From positions 1 through 23,482 of the IMG/VR virus record IMGVR_UViG_3300038441_000972: a stretch of DNA of 23,482 nt. One strand, written 5' to 3'. A program made the position numbers and the translations under genes. This document shows positions 1-5,713 of the stretch, one piece after another (the stretch's first letter is position 1; each line of letters begins with the position of its first letter). Below the pieces are notes generated by a model. That model had not been told where the DNA came from and did not search any database. It saw only the letters and a list, made by a program, of their open reading frames with translations. The stretch comes from a virus.

Positions 1-112
1 GACCCCCTGGGGACCCCCGGGAGGGTCCTGGGGACCCTGGGGACCCCCTGGGGGAAGGGTCCCGGGGGTCCCGGGAGGGTCGACCGGTCGGAGGGTCGAC
101 CGGTCGGGAGGT
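1..112. repeat. GGGTCC/GGGACC-rich short repeats, left copy
   Basis: This is non-coding, very GC-rich sequence built from overlapping GGGTCC, GGGACC and CCCGGG words, followed by two direct copies of GGGTCGACCGGTCGG. No open frame resembles a gene. The 15-mer CCCCCGGGAGGGTCC at 14-28 recurs exactly at 5334-5348, on the other side of the leftward gene block. The function is unknown. The palindromic words could fold as terminator-like RNA or act as recombination-prone repeats. Confidence 0.6.
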
Positions 113-125
113 CGGACGCGACCAC

Positions 126-142
126 GACGAACGAACGCGCAG
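126..142 (+). other. half copy of the E1-E3 RNA element
   Basis: The 17-mer GACGAACGAACGCGCAG reads on the plus strand as the 5' half of the structured element seen at 946-1002, 3768-3828 and 4615-4679. It joins the E1/E2 outer-stem sequence GACGAACG, the AA internal loop, and the first seven bases (CGCGCAG) of the inner stem of E3. No matching 3' half follows, and the orientation is opposite to the full copies. It may be a decayed copy or a chance match. Confidence 0.3.
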
Positions 143-148
143 TGTGCA

Positions 149-190
149 CAACACGACCCCGACCCCCCGCAGGGAGTCGGGGTCGTGTTG
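149..190 (-). terminator. strong hairpin after the leftward operon
   Basis: A perfect 15-bp inverted repeat (149-163 with 176-190) encloses a 12-base loop. It starts about a dozen bases past the stop of the last leftward gene. No U tract is evident, so it would be a GC-rich actinobacterial-type terminator or an RNA 3' end stabiliser. It abuts palindrome site 1, whose first base it shares. The hairpin is directly visible; termination is inferred. Confidence 0.6.
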
Positions 191-204
191 ATAGGCGACT
201 ATCA
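189..204. promoter_or_regulatory. palindromic site 1 (TGATAG-N4-CTATCA)
   Basis: Full match to the 16-bp palindrome, with centre GCGA. The right arm contains TCA, which is the TGA stop codon of the leftward zinc-ribbon gene ending at 202. It lies directly behind the terminator hairpin. One of twelve sites in the window, proposed to bind a phage repressor. Confidence 0.7.
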
Positions 205-333
205 GTCGTCGGTCTGTACGGTCCCGCAGTCCACACACCTGCGCTCGACCGGACCGTGACCGCTCGTCTCGGTCGATCGTGCAGGACGCTCGACCTCGCG
301 TACGTCGGGTGACCCACACCGTTGACAGGTCAT
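202..333 (-). CDS. small zinc-ribbon-like protein
   Basis: A 43-residue protein with two CxxC knuckles (Cys3/Cys6 in CQRC and Cys33/Cys36 in CVDC), the spacing expected for one structural zinc site. Such mini zinc ribbons are common in phages and usually bind nucleic acid or a protein partner; the role here is not known. A longer frame starts at 387, but the ATG at 333 overlaps the upstream stop as ATGA, which favours the short form by translational coupling. It is the last gene of the leftward operon. Its stop codon lies inside palindrome site 1. Confidence 0.6.
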   Translation of the reverse strand: MTCQRCGSPDVREVERPARSTETSGHGPVERRCVDCGTVQTDD

Positions 334-524
334 CGGACGGACCGAACGATGTGCGCGATCATCGCGAGCGCGGTTCGTTCCTTCCATGAACCGCGGAGGA
401 CCGCGGCGATCGCGTCGACCGCGTCAGTGTCACGCTGCGCGGCGATCACACTGTCGTCCGCGGCGGTGACCATTTCGACAGTCCCGTCGAGATGTAACTG
501 CACTTCGAGCTCATGCGGATTCAC
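330..524 (-). CDS. hypothetical protein, 64 aa
   Basis: Not recognised. GTG start with a good Shine-Dalgarno (AAGGGAG) about eight bases upstream. The start lies just inside the upstream stop region, and the stop overlaps the next gene as ATGA, so it is part of a tightly coupled chain of small leftward genes. The protein has a charged N-terminal half and an Ala/Ile-rich helical-looking C-terminal half ending in Arg residues. No catalytic motif, signal peptide or membrane segment is seen. Confidence 0.55.
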   Translation of the reverse strand: MNPHELEVQLHLDGTVEMVTAADDSVIAAQRDTDAVDAIAAVLRGSWKERTALAMIAHIVRSVR

Positions 525-525
525 T

Positions 526-693
526 TCACTGCTCCCTTCGGATTGTTTCGTCGACGCGGGTCAGTAACGCTTGTTCGTTCGGTGTGCGGTCATCGACGGT
601 GTACCCGAGGTCCGCGAGCGTGCGCAGGTCCTCAGCGGGGACGAGGACGTACCGCTTGCCGTCCCCCGCTGTCCCGATCGCGTACGCGCTCAC
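526..693 (-). CDS. hypothetical protein, 55 aa
   Basis: Not recognised. A short gene read as GTG-AGC-GCG. The start overlaps the upstream stop by four bases (GTGA at 690-693), and its TGA ends one base before the next start. The product begins VSAYAIGTAGDGKRYVLVPA, then continues LRTLADLGYTVDD and ends in a charged helix. The double junction, with no gap on either side, is the main evidence that it is real. No known domain is visible. Confidence 0.5.
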   Translation of the reverse strand: MSAYAIGTAGDGKRYVLVPAEDLRTLADLGYTVDDRTPNEQALLTRVDETIRREQ

Positions 694-917
694 GTGACCA
701 ACCCCGCGAGTCGCTCCTGCGTCGTCTCGCTGATCGCGTAGGTACCGACCTGCCCGATGAACGTGACACGGAGCTGCTGGCCGGCGTTGACGAGCGCGAC
801 GATGGTCGCTTCCGCGGACGCGGACTCGCTCGCCATGAACCGCTTGACCGCGGTGATCCTGCCGTGGTCACCGAGTGACGCGACGATGATCGCCGCGTTG
901 TCGTATCGACTTGCCAT
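690..917 (-). CDS. hypothetical protein, 75 aa
   Basis: Not recognised. The open frame extends upstream to 1196, but that part is antisense-like Arg-rich sequence inside the neighbouring gene. The ATG at 917 follows an AAAGGGAA Shine-Dalgarno at good distance, so it is chosen as start. The protein begins MASRYDNAAIIVASLGDH and is rich in Ala, Ile and Val with no charged tail; it may be a small alpha/beta protein. The structured RNA element E1 lies directly upstream in the same transcript (946-1002), 28 bases before the start, so translation may be controlled there. Confidence 0.6.
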   Translation of the reverse strand: MASRYDNAAIIVASLGDHGRITAVKRFMASESASAEATIVALVNAGQQLRVTFIGQVGTYAISETTQERLAGLVT

Positions 918-945
918 GTCATTCCCTTTCGTTGGTGTGATGTGC

Positions 946-1002
946 GACGAACGTCGCGCCGAACCCACCGTCTCCCGACGGTGCGCTCGACGTTCGTTCG
1001 TC
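946..1002 (-). promoter_or_regulatory. structured RNA element E1
   Basis: Read as minus-strand RNA. Outer stem P1 is GACGAACG/CGTTCGTC. The internal loop is AA opposite CGA. Inner stem P2 is CGTCGAGC/GTTCGGCG with two G-U pairs. After one G-G mismatch comes terminal hairpin P3, CACCGTC/GACGGTG, with a GGGA tetraloop. The 5' end overlaps the stop codon of the vWA gene, and the 3' end is 28 bases before the start at 917. E2 and E3 share the architecture with different stem sequences. Function unknown: leader regulator, processing site or attenuator are all possible. Confidence 0.65.
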
Positions 1003-2836
1003 AGCGGTACCAGCTGCTGATCCGGTCCACCGCGACCTGACGGAACAGTCGCGCGAGGTCCGTCGGGTCCTCGATGTGCGCGACGTACTGACAACCGTGG
1101 TCCTGCGTCGCGCTCGTCCCGAGGAGAACACACATGGTCGTCACACCCGACTCTGCGAGTGCGACGATCGTCGCGTCGTTGTCGGTCGAGTACCAATCAC
1201 CGTCGGTCAACACGATGAACAACCGGTTCTTGGCGGACGCTCCTGCCAGGACCCTCCACGCTTCGTGGATTGCGGTCTTGGGTTGCGTCCCACCCTGCGA
1301 CGACGGGACGAACATGCGACCGTCGGGTCGATCCCCCGGAGCTGCGAGGAGACGGTGCGGTCCACTGTCGAACGTGACGACAGTGATGGTCCCTTCGAGG
1401 TCGTCGATTGCGTGCCGGATCGCGTACGTCGCTTCCCCGAGTGCGTGACACTGTTGGTGCATCGACCCCGACACGTCGAGGAGAAGAACGACCTCCAACT
1501 CGGCGGCGTCCATCATCCCCGGTTCGTACCGGTCGAACATTGCGTCGGGTTCGGTCGTCGGGTTCAACAACCTGCGGACGTTCAACTTGCCGGAGTCGGT
1601 ACGCCGGTTCCATCCGGGTTCGGCGTCGTTCTTCAGGTCCATCAACGCGTCGCTGACCTCGCGGTGAAGCTGACGTGCCGTGTCGGTCGGTTCGTCGTAC
1701 CGTCCTTTCGCGTCGTCACCTTCTGCGATGTCACCGGGTCGTCCGTACTCGACTGCGTCGGTGATCGAGTCGAGCTCGTCGGCGGCGGACTGGTCGTTGC
1801 GGATGATGTCTCGCGCTGCGTCCTTCAACGCTTTGCGGATCGTCCCCCGGGTCAGCGGTTCGCTCGGGGTGTCACCTGCACCCGCTCCACCTGCGTCGGC
1901 GTCGTCCCCACCTTCGGGGGTCTTGTCGGTCGCGCTGGTGTCACCTGCACCCGACCCGTCTCCGTCTCCGTCGTCGTCGTCGTCGTCCGCGTCGTCTCCG
2001 TCGCTCGCGTCGTCGTCGTCGTGTGCGTCGTCGTCGTCGGACTCAGCTTCGTCGGCGGTCGGGTACGGAGTGCCGGTCGGGTCGTCGGTGGTGGGTTCAC
2101 CGCCGTCCATGACGACACACGTACCGTTCGACGGCGGCGGCGGGTTGTCCTCGAACATGCGATGCAGTTCCTGCAACAACTCCCACGCGATGTCACACTC
2201 AGTGTCACCGGGATCGGTGAGACGTTGGTACTCGCCGACGATGCGCGTCACTTCGTCGGTGTCGTGCTGACCGCGGGTCGCGATCATGCGCGCTTTCGCG
2301 ACTGCGCGGACCGAGTCCGGCAACCACGTCCGTCCTGCCATCAACAACCACGCGCTCTCGTCATCGGCGACGAGGTGATGTCCGAGTGCGGCGGTGAGGT
2401 ACCCGGTCCACGGTGCGAACCGAGCGAGGATCAGTCGCTCCTGCCGTTGGTCCTCGACGATGTTGTGCATCGTCGCGATCCCCTTCAGGTACGCGCGGTC
2501 CGACTCAAGGACCCGGTACATGAGCGTCGATGTGCGACGCGGTGAGAACAGGACGTGACCAAGCTCATGTGCGTTCGTCCCCAACCAGACTGCGATGGCG
2601 GCGCGGTCATCGAGGTTCGGCATCCGGTTGTAAGCGAACGCGACCTTGTCACCTTCGAGTGTCGTCCACGCGGGTGCCGGACCTGCGTTGACGACTGCGA
2701 CACTGTCGAGGTCGACGGACAGAATCTGGTCGGTGAGTCGAAGCTCACGTGCCAGACGCTGGACTCTGAGTAGTTCGTAGGGGGACACTTCGTCGAGGTC
2801 GACGAGTGTGCTGCCGAGTCGTTGATCGTTCTTCAT
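1001..2836 (-). CDS. HExxH / von Willebrand A domain protein (CobT-like)
   Basis: A 611-residue protein. The N-terminal part carries the zinc-peptidase motif HELGH (90-94), with a possible third ligand near Glu128/Asp129 in NIVEDQRQE. Residues about 250-330 are an Asp-rich, low-complexity linker, seen in the DNA as GAC/GTC triplet runs at 1960-2045. The C-terminal vWA domain has the metal-ion site DVSGS (about 454-458) and LTDGD (about 542-546). The next gene in the transcript encodes a MoxR-type ATPase, and MoxR/vWA pairs usually act as chaperone machines that insert metals or remodel complexes. A CobT-type cobaltochelatase role is not implied. ATG start with AAGGGAAA upstream. Its stop overlaps E1. 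Confidence 0.8.
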   Translation of the reverse strand: MKNDQRLGSTLVDLDEVSPYELLRVQRLARELRLTDQILSVDLDSVAVVNAGPAPAWTTLEGDKVAFAYNRMPNLDDRAAIAVWLGTNAHELGHVLFSPRRTSTLMYRVLESDRAYLKGIATMHNIVEDQRQERLILARFAPWTGYLTAALGHHLVADDESAWLLMAGRTWLPDSVRAVAKARMIATRGQHDTDEVTRIVGEYQRLTDPGDTECDIAWELLQELHRMFEDNPPPPSNGTCVVMDGGEPTTDDPTGTPYPTADEAESDDDDAHDDDDASDGDDADDDDDDGDGDGSGAGDTSATDKTPEGGDDADAGGAGAGDTPSEPLTRGTIRKALKDAARDIIRNDQSAADELDSITDAVEYGRPGDIAEGDDAKGRYDEPTDTARQLHREVSDALMDLKNDAEPGWNRRTDSGKLNVRRLLNPTTEPDAMFDRYEPGMMDAAELEVVLLLDVSGSMHQQCHALGEATYAIRHAIDDLEGTITVVTFDSGPHRLLAAPGDRPDGRMFVPSSQGGTQPKTAIHEAWRVLAGASAKNRLFIVLTDGDWYSTDNDATIVALAESGVTTMCVLLGTSATQDHGCQYVAHIEDPTDLARLFRQVAVDRISSWYR

Positions 2837-2855
2837 GGTGTGCGTTTCCCTTCGT

Positions 2856-2871
2856 TGATAGTTGACTATCA
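2856..2871. promoter_or_regulatory. palindromic site 2
   Basis: Full TGATAG/CTATCA palindrome with centre TTGA. The right arm supplies the TGA stop of the AAA+ ATPase gene, and the site lies 20 bases upstream of the vWA start at 2836, between two genes of one operon. An intra-operon position fits a transcription-blocking (stoperator-like) role better than a promoter operator. Confidence 0.7.
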
Positions 2872-3738
2872 GGACAGACAGAGGTCGGCGCTGATCGCGT
2901 CGATGTTCGCTTCCATCGCTCGTGCGACCGGACCGCGCTCCTCGTGTGCGAACCGGTTGACGAACAGTCGAGCTGCGAGCGTCATCCCGAACCTGCCAGC
3001 GTGACGCTCGAACTCCATGAGCGCGTTCGTGCTGACCGGTGTGCGAATCTCCGCGAGTGACCTCATGTTCTCGGCGAGGTCGAGGAGTGTGCTCGAGTCA
3101 CACAACTGCTCCTCAACTGCGCGGTCGTAATCCCAATCAAGCTGGATTGCGAACCGGTTTTGGAACGCTTCGTTCAACCGGACTGCACCCTGGTACCGAG
3201 GGTTGTGCGCGCTCCCGAACAGTGTCGGTTGCGGGTCACCGAGTCCGCCCGCTCCGGCGATGATCGTCTCCCCGTTCTCGGGGACCGACATGCGCCGGGT
3301 GACCGCGAGGAGCTGGTGGAACCCTGCGGTGATCCGCGGATGTGCGAGTGACGCTTCGTCGACGAGTCCGGTGCCTCCGTACCGAACGACGAGCGTCAGG
3401 TCACCGTCGACGAACTCGACTGCGCCATCGGGACCGATGGTCGTGCGTCCGAGGATCGTTCCGATGTCCATTGACGCGTTGCATTCCACCAACGCGAACG
3501 GGAAGCGTCGCGCTGCGGCGTGCGCTCGGAACAGTGTCGTCTTGCTCGACCCGGTGGGACCGGCGAGGAGGACGTTCTCTCGCTCCTCGATTGCGGCGTC
3601 GAGTAGGTCGAAGTCGTCGAGACCCTCGATGTTGCGGTGGACGTACGCGTCGGCGAGTCGCTCATCGGGGATGAGTGCCTCCACTCGGTCACGTACGTCG
3701 GCGGGGACGGTGTTGATGTCGAACGTAGGAACAGTCAT
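2869..3738 (-). CDS. MoxR/CobS-like AAA+ ATPase
   Basis: A 289-residue ATPase. Walker A is GPTGSSKT (60-67), Walker B GLVDEAS (124-130), sensor-1 SAHNP (177-181) and the Arg finger lies in NRF (about 195). This order and size match the MoxR/CobS branch. It would form a ring that powers the partner vWA protein encoded next (1001-2836). ATG start with AGGAG nine bases upstream. Element E2 lies just before the Shine-Dalgarno, and palindrome site 2 covers the stop. Phage copies are known in several tailed phages, but their target is generally unknown. Confidence 0.85.
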   Translation of the reverse strand: MTVPTFDINTVPADVRDRVEALIPDERLADAYVHRNIEGLDDFDLLDAAIEERENVLLAGPTGSSKTTLFRAHAAARRFPFALVECNASMDIGTILGRTTIGPDGAVEFVDGDLTLVVRYGGTGLVDEASLAHPRITAGFHQLLAVTRRMSVPENGETIIAGAGGLGDPQPTLFGSAHNPRYQGAVRLNEAFQNRFAIQLDWDYDRAVEEQLCDSSTLLDLAENMRSLAEIRTPVSTNALMEFERHAGRFGMTLAARLFVNRFAHEERGPVARAMEANIDAISADLCLS

Positions 3739-3767
3739 TGCGTTTCTCCTGTGTGTGTGTGATGTGC

Positions 3768-3828
3768 GACGAACGTCGCGCCGAACACACGTCGACAGAT
3801 CGCGACGTGTGCTCGACGTTCGTTCGTC
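3768..3828 (-). promoter_or_regulatory. structured RNA element E2
   Basis: Same plan as E1: P1 GACGAACG/CGTTCGTC, AA opposite CGA, and P2 CGTCGAGC/GTTCGGCG with two G-U pairs. P3 is a different stem, ACACGTCG/CGACGTGT, stacked directly on P2 with an 8-base loop. It begins just after the TAA of the 244-residue gene and ends 29 bases before the ATPase start. P3 shares no sequence with the E1 P3, yet both pair perfectly. A short GT run (3751-3760) follows. Confidence 0.65.
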
Positions 3829-3829
3829 G

Positions 3830-4564
3830 TTACAGACCCCTCATGTCGGCGCGCTTGGCGACGGGACGCTTGGACCCGTTCGCTGCGGTCGACTTCGTGG
3901 GTGCGGGTGTCGACGGTGCTTTCGCTTTCGCTGCGACCTTCGACCGTGCGGCCTTCGCTCGGAGCTTCTCGACGTGTGCGATCACCTTCGTGAGCGACGC
4001 GTTGAGCTTGTCGAGGAGGTCGGTGTCGGTCGTGTTACCGATCGCTGCGATCAACTCCTTGCCACCGTTCGCTCGGAGGTCGAGGAGTAGATCGACCTGC
4101 TTCTGCGACGGTTGCGTCGCGCTCGCTTTCGACTTGGGGACTTTCCCCTGCGAGATTGCGATGTTCTTCCGAACCTGCGCGACGGTCACCTTGTTCGGAC
4201 CGAGGGTCTTGCTGATGTCTTTCAACATCTTCTCGGCGGCTGACGTGTTGCCATCCGACGCGATGAGGACCATCGCTTCCCGGTGTGCGGAGAAGCTGAC
4301 GTTCGGGACTCGCTTGGACGCGGGCCACCGTTGCGCGGTGTCTCGGTACAGGCGGAGTGTGTTGACTCGGAGGTTTCCGAGGACACCTTCCTGCGTCGCT
4401 TCGTCGATGATGACCTGGAAACCGCCGGCTCCCTTGGGGATCGCCGCGGCGAGTGCCTCGGCGAGCTCCCATCGGTCACCTTCGGTTTGTACGTCGCGCA
4501 TCTTGTCGAGGACACCGGCCATTTTCGCTTTGTCGATGCCGTTGTTCGTCGGTGTTGCTGACAT
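3830..4564 (-). CDS. hypothetical protein, 244 aa, possibly DNA-binding
   Basis: Not firmly recognised. The start is the ATG at 4564 (MSATPTNNG), preceded by GAAAGG; an upstream extension to 4639 is unlikely. The first half has regular helices and a stretch LRLYRDTAQRWPASKRV followed by VSFSAHREAM. It reminds me of helix-turn-helix-type proteins of actinobacterial plasmids and phages, but I cannot name the family. The second half contains a Gln/Leu helix and ends in a Lys/Ala/Pro-rich basic tail, typical of nucleic-acid-binding proteins. Element E3 precedes it in the transcript. Confidence 0.6.
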   Translation of the reverse strand: MSATPTNNGIDKAKMAGVLDKMRDVQTEGDRWELAEALAAAIPKGAGGFQVIIDEATQEGVLGNLRVNTLRLYRDTAQRWPASKRVPNVSFSAHREAMVLIASDGNTSAAEKMLKDISKTLGPNKVTVAQVRKNIAISQGKVPKSKASATQPSQKQVDLLLDLRANGGKELIAAIGNTTDTDLLDKLNASLTKVIAHVEKLRAKAARSKVAAKAKAPSTPAPTKSTAANGSKRPVAKRADMRGL

Positions 4565-4601
4565 GGTGGAACCTTTCGGTTGTGCTGATGTCGTGAGTCC
4601 G

Positions 4602-4781
4602 TCACGACGCGGGAGACATGAACGTCTCGCGCAACTCACGACCGATCGCTCGGTCGTGTGCTGCGCGTTCGTTCATGTCGACGACCGTCAGGATGTGGAC
4701 GCTTGCCAGCGTTCGGTCGTCGTCTGCGTTTTGCGTCAGCCCCTTGTCATCGGTTCGACGGGTGGACGTGTCGTTTGCCAT
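4602..4781 (-). CDS. hypothetical protein, 59 aa
   Basis: Not recognised. First gene after the long leftward leader. Start taken at the ATG at 4781 (MANDTST), although its Shine-Dalgarno is weak (GGAAG adjacent to the ATG); a TTG at 4880 would add 33 residues. The protein is polar, with VHILTVVDMNERA in the middle. The last 26 or so codons coincide with structured element E3, which is intergenic in its other copies. Either the gene has grown over the element or the frame is spurious there. Confidence 0.4.
   Translation of the reverse strand: MANDTSTRRTDDKGLTQNADDDRTLASVHILTVVDMNERAAHDRAIGRELRETFMSPAS
4615..4679 (-). promoter_or_regulatory. structured RNA element E3
   Basis: Same plan as E1/E2 with changed stems. 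P1 is GACATGAACG/CGTTCATGTC, the internal loop is AA opposite AGA, and P2 is CGCGCAGC/GTTGCGCG with one G-U pair. After one A-A mismatch comes P3, CACGACCGA/TCGGTCGTG, with a GCGA tetraloop (GNRA type). Compared with E1, three P2 pairs change on both sides while pairing is kept, and P1 gains two pairs. It ends about 50 bases before the start of the 244-residue gene. Confidence 0.6.
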
Positions 4782-5118
4782 CTTCCGATGCGCCACGGGT
4801 TCTGTCTCCGTGTCCTCGACCGTTGCCCGACTGCCCTGATGTGAAAGGGGATCGGGTCGTGAGGTTCGTGCGTTCTGCAAACGATTCGCTTCACTCCACC
4901 GTTATGAACTTCGAGCGTTGTGCGTTCTTACCGACTGACGCTCTCGCTTCCCTGTATCCCTGCGGCTCCCGGGGGAGTCCTCGCTTGACCGTGGGGTTGC
5001 GTCTGCGCTCTGTGTCGAAACACTCCGCTCGCTTGTGTGGATTGCCAGTCCTATGTCGATGACCGTCGGGTCGGCGGCGGAGGCGATCAACCTCCTCATC
5101 CCTGTACCGGGGACCGTC

Positions 5119-5141
5119 GAGCGCGATGTGCGCTCTCATAC
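5119..5141 (-). repeat. leader hairpin copy B (GTATGA + stem)
   Basis: On the minus strand GTATGA is followed by GAGCGC, loop ACATC, GCGCTC and then GA. Copy A, 63 bases away, has the same GTATGA and GAG...CTC frame, but its inner three pairs are TCC/GGA instead of CGC/GCG. Pairing kept through sequence change suggests the fold matters. Confidence 0.5.
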
Positions 5142-5183
5142 ACCGTGTGCGACGTGCGTCGCTCCCAGGTGCGAACCGGGATC

Positions 5184-5204
5184 GAGTCCGGGGGACTCTC
5201 ATAC
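5184..5204 (-). repeat. leader hairpin copy A (GTATGA + stem)
   Basis: On the minus strand GTATGA is followed by GAGTCC, loop CCC, GGACTC and then GA. Partner of the copy at 5119-5141. It lies about 30 bases downstream of the expected start of the leftward transcript, so it would be near the 5' end of that RNA. Confidence 0.5.
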
Positions 5205-5240
5205 TCGGAGGGTCCCGGGGGACCAAGCGAGCGAACCTCA

Positions 5241-5249
5241 AGTGTATCA
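5241..5249 (-). promoter_or_regulatory. candidate leftward promoter (extended -10)
   Basis: The minus strand reads TGATACACT, an extended -10 (TGnTAnAnT type) at the head of the leftward leader. No good -35 box is seen, which is tolerated with an extended -10. The box overlaps a TATCACC half-site and lies five bases from palindrome site 3, so a protein bound there would cover the promoter. Inferred from motif and position. Confidence 0.45.
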
Positions 5250-5253
5250 CCGG

Positions 5254-5269
5254 TGATAGTCAACTATCA
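5254..5269. promoter_or_regulatory. palindromic site 3 at the leftward promoter
   Basis: Full palindrome with centre TCAA and the longest arms seen (GGTGATAG/CTATCACC, 20 bp; site 12 shares these arms). Just to its left TATCACC (5245-5251) is a third half-site, forming a second palindrome TATCACCGGTGATA (5245-5258). It is intergenic and overlaps the -35 region of the candidate leftward promoter, so it is the best candidate for a primary operator. Confidence 0.7.
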
Positions 5270-5362
5270 CCCGGGGGGACCCCTAGTCCCGTATGGGTTG
5301 TGGGGTCGCCTATAGGTAGGAGGGTCCGAGGTCCCCCCGGGAGGGTCCCGGGACCCGACCCC

Positions 5363-5707
5363 CTACCCGATGTCCCAGAGTCCCAGCGCGCCGCGAACGC
5401 GTACCGGTCGACGTGTGCGGCGCGGGTCCTCGAGGACCCAGTGCCAGTGACCCGGTCGCGCCCACTCGCTGCGGGAATCTCTGACGACATCGACAAGACG
5501 GACCGTGGCGATCACGAGACCGCGGACGTGACAGAGCTCGTCCGCAGGGTCCCACCATTCGGCGTCGACGTTCGGGTCCATACGTCCGGCGTGGATCGCG
5601 AACCGTTCACCGATCGCAATGGTCGGTTCCCAGGTTCGGTTCTCTACGTCTTTCGTTCCGCGCGCGATGAGTCCCGCCCACGGTTGACGTACGGTCAGTG
5701 CTTTCAT
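5363..5707 (-). CDS. ASCH-domain protein
   Basis: A 114-residue protein beginning MKALTVRQPWAGLIARGTKD, then VENRTW, the typical N-terminus of ASCH domains (a small beta-barrel fold related to PUA, thought to bind RNA or modified nucleotides). The full length fits a stand-alone ASCH protein. Conserved Trp residues and HAGRMD follow. Phage copies are frequent and their substrate is usually unknown. The transcript appears leaderless: TAAGCT lies six bases before the ATG. Terminator-like repeats follow the stop. I infer RNA or nucleotide binding only from the family. Confidence 0.75.
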   Translation of the reverse strand: MKALTVRQPWAGLIARGTKDVENRTWEPTIAIGERFAIHAGRMDPNVDAEWWDPADELCHVRGLVIATVRLVDVVRDSRSEWARPGHWHWVLEDPRRTRRPVRVRGALGLWDIG

Positions 5708-5713
5708 ACCCGC

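Larger units (their letters stand above)
4782..5240 (-). other. long untranslated leader of the leftward operon
   Basis: About 460 bases without a convincing gene. Short leftward frames exist (for example 4902-5099 and 4891-5250), but they are Arg/Ser-rich and lack good start sites. The stretch holds several inverted repeats: two related hairpins at 5119-5141 and 5184-5204, a weaker one at 5079-5095, and GGACTCCC/GGGAGCC near 4964-4981. It lies between a candidate promoter at 5241-5249 and the first leftward gene. I read it as a structured 5' leader; a small RNA or tiny ORFs cannot be excluded. Confidence 0.45.
5205..5360. repeat. GGGTCC/GGGACC-rich short repeats, right copy
   Basis: GC-rich repeats of the same word set as 1-112, interrupted by the leftward promoter and palindrome site 3 (about 5241-5269). 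The 15-mer CCCCCGGGAGGGTCC (5334-5348) is identical to 14-28. GGGTCCCGGGACCC (5343-5356) is a perfect 14-bp palindrome seven bases past the stop of the ASCH gene and may help terminate it. No gene is seen in this stretch. Confidence 0.5.

Noticed and set aside
189-204. Palindromic sites explained simply as tandem TGA-TAG stop codons
   Set aside because: This would not explain the conserved right arm CTATCA, the fixed four-base centre, or the intergenic and intragenic copies on either strand.
946-1002. E1-E3 read as ordinary intrinsic terminators
   Set aside because: No U tract follows any copy, they lie just before genes of the same operon, and the detailed internal loop is conserved, which a terminator does not need.
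1960-2045. CGT-triplet repeat run as a microsatellite or CRISPR-like repeat
   Set aside because: It encodes the Asp-rich linker of the vWA protein; there are no spacers or regular units.
1076-2545. Long plus-strand open frame (489 codons) opposite the vWA gene
   Set aside because: Antisense shadow: Val/Arg-rich with no domain, while the minus strand carries clear HELGH and MIDAS motifs.
4902-5099. Leftward open frame of 65 codons starting MRRLIASAADP
   Set aside because: The N-terminus looks plausible but the rest is Ser/Arg-rich. AGGAGG lies after, not before, the ATG. Left out, though a small protein cannot be fully excluded.
5140-5200. tRNA-like T-arm (CCCGG-TTCGCAC-CTGGG on the minus strand)
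   Set aside because: The loop lacks the invariant A58, and no acceptor stem or anticodon arm can be formed around it.
4891-5250. Leftward open frame of 119 codons in the leader
   Set aside because: Arg/Pro-rich, GTG start inside the promoter region, no Shine-Dalgarno, and it runs across hairpins A and B.
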